DNA of 64,000 nucleotides from Lachnospira sp. UBA4346 (GTDB lineage: Bacteria > Bacillota > Clostridia > Lachnospirales > Lachnospiraceae): contig DGTC01000068.1 of NCBI GenBank assembly GCA_002394205.1, positions 62,001 through 126,000 of the forward strand. Direction: 5' to 3'. Positions 62,271 to 64,000 of the stretch are shown one piece after another; within the stretch, counting starts at the first letter, position 1, and each line of letters begins with the position of its first letter. The notes below the pieces were generated by a model that searched no databases, was not told the origin of the DNA, and saw only the letters and a program-made list of their open reading frames with translations. The translations under genes were made by a program, and so were the position numbers.

Positions 62271-62801
62271 TTAATAATATGCTAACACAAATGCAAACTT
62301 GCTGTCTGCTTCATCATAATCCCTTACAATTAATTGCTGTATCCGTAATTCCTCTGAAAAATCATATGTCAATGATTTCCCGGTTGCCACATTGGTAATC
62401 ATAACTCCCTGTGTCGTTGACAAACGGTTAATATGCCACAAATTATATTCATTATCAGTATCTAATCCCTGAATAACTACCTGCTCCATATCAGATGCTA
62501 CTGCAATACATAACCCCTGATTTCCATAACGCAACGCATACTCATCTCCGATAATATGCTCAATAATAAATGTCTGATTGGCTCCTTCTGATGTATGAAG
62601 CATCTGCACCGGTGTGCCCGGAATAAACGAACCATAGACTACATTTACCTGATTTGTTACATCATCCATAGAACGAATATAGACATTTCCATCCATAAAA
62701 TATGCCCCATTCTTCGGAAATACAATCATTGACACAATACATACAAGTATTAAAATGGCAACGAGTCCATTCTTTGCGAAGTGAATCCATAACTGTTTCA
62801 T
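62271..62801 (-). CDS. Membrane-anchored protein with ricin-type beta-trefoil-like domain
   Basis: 176 residues. One N-terminal helix (FAKNGLVAILILVCIVSMIV) anchors an extracellular domain with trefoil-like repeats: YALRYGNQGLCIAVAS followed by YNLWHINRLSTTQGVMITN and VATGKSLTYDF, recalling the carbohydrate-binding QxW modules. The ATG abuts the stop of the polymerase gene upstream, and its ribosome site GGAGGAG lies inside that gene's end, so the two are translationally linked. The role is inferred as a glycan-binding partner of the polymerase. The domain call is by eye. Confidence 0.68.
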   Translation of the reverse strand: MKQLWIHFAKNGLVAILILVCIVSMIVFPKNGAYFMDGNVYIRSMDDVTNQVNVVYGSFIPGTPVQMLHTSEGANQTFIIEHIIGDEYALRYGNQGLCIAVASDMEQVVIQGLDTDNEYNLWHINRLSTTQGVMITNVATGKSLTYDFSEELRIQQLIVRDYDEADSKFAFVLAYY

Positions 62802-63977
62802 TTAGACTCTCCTCCTCTTCTGTGAATGTTCCATAGAAATTTGACTTAACAAAATCATCCAAAGCGGACAATATGCTATTTCAATCAAATGATGCTCTGC
62901 AACTCCAAATATCGCCATCACAATACATGCAATCACCATATAATCCTGACGATGATTGAATACTTTTTGATATAATCTGAAATAGATATACGATATAAAT
63001 GCCGTAAAAATCCAACCATTTCGAATAAACATTCTTATATAAGAACTGTCCAAAAAGAAATTATATCCCAGAACCGTATTTCTCTCCTCTACATACGCTC
63101 CTAACGGCTGGCTTCCATATTTCTGAAGTCCCTGATAACCATATGATATTCTTCCCTGCAAAATATCATCTAACTTTACGTAACTCGAATTACCTACATC
63201 ATAAAATACTGTTCCAATTACTGTAATCAAAACAAATACCAGTACAAACCATGCACCAATTTTTAACGCTTTAATATTTGTTAATTGAATATTCTTCGCC
63301 TGCAAACACTTAACCATCGCCGTCAGCACACATAATAAAATCATACACAAAAAATCATTTCTTGCAAATGTATACTTATATACAAGCATTGCAGCTGCTG
63401 CCATTCCTGCAATTTCTGTATAGCTGATTTTTTTATTTCGAAATGTTACATATACAATCTCAATAAATAAAATATGTGCTGCAAAATCTGTCGGATAATT
63501 AATTCCAAACGAATGTCTTGTACCTCTTTCTGACGTATAGATAATATCCCAGCTGACACCAGTCTGTATACAAATCATCAATACAATCTGAAATAGTATT
63601 GCAATGCACAAATAACTATATGCTATTTTTCTCCACGGAACGTTCCATGCTCCCACAATCAAAAGTGTCAAATCCATAACCGCCACATCACCGGTATGAT
63701 ATGTGACTGCCGTTCCTATTCCAATAAATACAAGTAAGAAGACAATTTGCACCCAGGAATCATATCGTTTATAGTAAATTGTCAGTCCAATATTTACCAC
63801 GACAACTCCTGCCAGTATCCATTTCAGCACGTTGTACATACCATAACTGTATCGATTACCGACTGCAGCTGAAAGGAAATAATACTTTATCGTTATTCCG
63901 ACAAATAGTACAAGATACAGATATTGCATAATATCCTGCTGCCAATCTATCTCTTTGAATCGTTCTTTGAATGTCAT
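62802..63977 (-). CDS. Wzy/O-antigen-ligase-like polysaccharide polymerase
   Basis: 391 residues with about ten membrane segments and one long extracytoplasmic loop (near 270-320) rich in Tyr and charged residues (GNSSYVKLDDILQGRISYGY). The region RHSFGINYPTDFAAHILF resembles polymerases of capsular and exopolysaccharide loci in Firmicutes. Such enzymes join repeat units at the outer membrane face. The short gap to the window end holds only a weak AAAGATA upstream; the operon starts beyond the edge. Basic residues (HSQKRRRV) end the protein. Confidence 0.8.
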   Translation of the reverse strand: MTFKERFKEIDWQQDIMQYLYLVLFVGITIKYYFLSAAVGNRYSYGMYNVLKWILAGVVVVNIGLTIYYKRYDSWVQIVFLLVFIGIGTAVTYHTGDVAVMDLTLLIVGAWNVPWRKIAYSYLCIAILFQIVLMICIQTGVSWDIIYTSERGTRHSFGINYPTDFAAHILFIEIVYVTFRNKKISYTEIAGMAAAAMLVYKYTFARNDFLCMILLCVLTAMVKCLQAKNIQLTNIKALKIGAWFVLVFVLITVIGTVFYDVGNSSYVKLDDILQGRISYGYQGLQKYGSQPLGAYVEERNTVLGYNFFLDSSYIRMFIRNGWIFTAFISYIYFRLYQKVFNHRQDYMVIACIVMAIFGVAEHHLIEIAYCPLWMILLSQISMEHSQKRRRV

Positions 63978-64000
63978 TTTATTATCTCTTATCTTTCTTT

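Overview
The window looks like the chromosome of a flagellated, spore-forming, low-GC Gram-positive gut clostridium, most probably a Lachnospiraceae member of the Roseburia/Agathobacter/Lachnospira type. The reasons are AT-rich DNA with strong AGGAGG-type ribosome sites, FlgM/FlgN/FlhO/FlhP flagellar genes, SpoIIID, a SAM-I riboswitch on metK, a PPi-type phosphofructokinase, and gene orders that match Bacillus/Clostridia blocks (comFC-yvyF-flgM-flgN; mbl-flhO-flhP). The genus is an inference. Nearly everything is on the minus strand; the plus-strand genes lie in 9.9-14.1 kb, 15.6-17.7 kb and 21.7-22.3 kb.

Region 1 (1-7.8 kb) is a motility and housekeeping block: flgN (cut by the window edge), flgM with a sigma-28 promoter, yvyF, comFC, recD2, a FlgJ-type rod-binding protein, two rod proteins (FlhP/FlgG and FlhO/FlgF) and the MreB-family gene mbl. 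Region 2 (8-17.8 kb) holds metK under a complete SAM-I riboswitch, an HD-GYP c-di-GMP phosphodiesterase, trkA-trkH, spoIIID, an AraC regulator divergent from kduD, and a type I asparaginase. Region 3 (17.8-28.2 kb) has three consecutive zinc-ribbon membrane proteins, a cytidylate-kinase-like gene, a fused MacB-type ABC transporter, a Dabb protein, a SulP transporter and a PrcB-like lipoprotein candidate.

Region 4 (28.4-64 kb) is a long cell-surface polysaccharide locus. It contains glmM, galE, a UDP-sugar pyrophosphorylase, a ManC-ManA fusion, three GT-C/YfhO-like polytopic proteins, an MBOAT-SGNH acyltransferase pair, a second SGNH hydrolase, five GT2 and one GT4 glycosyltransferases, GtrA, and a Wzy-like polymerase at the right edge. 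Inside it, rfbF-rfbG-rfbH make CDP-4-keto-3,6-dideoxyglucose, and a ThDP enzyme plus an SDR reductase follow. By analogy with YerE/YerF of Yersinia this predicts a yersiniose-like branched-chain sugar.

The least explained part is 53.4-58.4 kb: two paralogous proteins with a sigma-region-4-like cytoplasmic domain and a transmembrane helix, one with a long Asn/Gln/Thr-rich extracellular tail, flank two glycosyltransferases. They look like membrane-tethered regulators or scaffolds of the polysaccharide locus and are my main candidate for an undescribed system. Other oddities are a 153-bp near-palindromic element at 41.2 kb and a small dispersed repeat family with copies near 0.95, 9.45 and 28.3 kb.

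Intergenic stretches over 300 bases are 740-1118 (sigma-28 promoter, repeat copy, terminator), 7758-8110 (possible promoter, metK terminator), 9299-9947 (riboswitch, repeat copy, two promoters), 16333-16695 (hairpin, asparaginase promoter) and 21322-21728 (leader hairpin, promoter). I saw no rRNA, tRNA, CRISPR array or insertion sequence.
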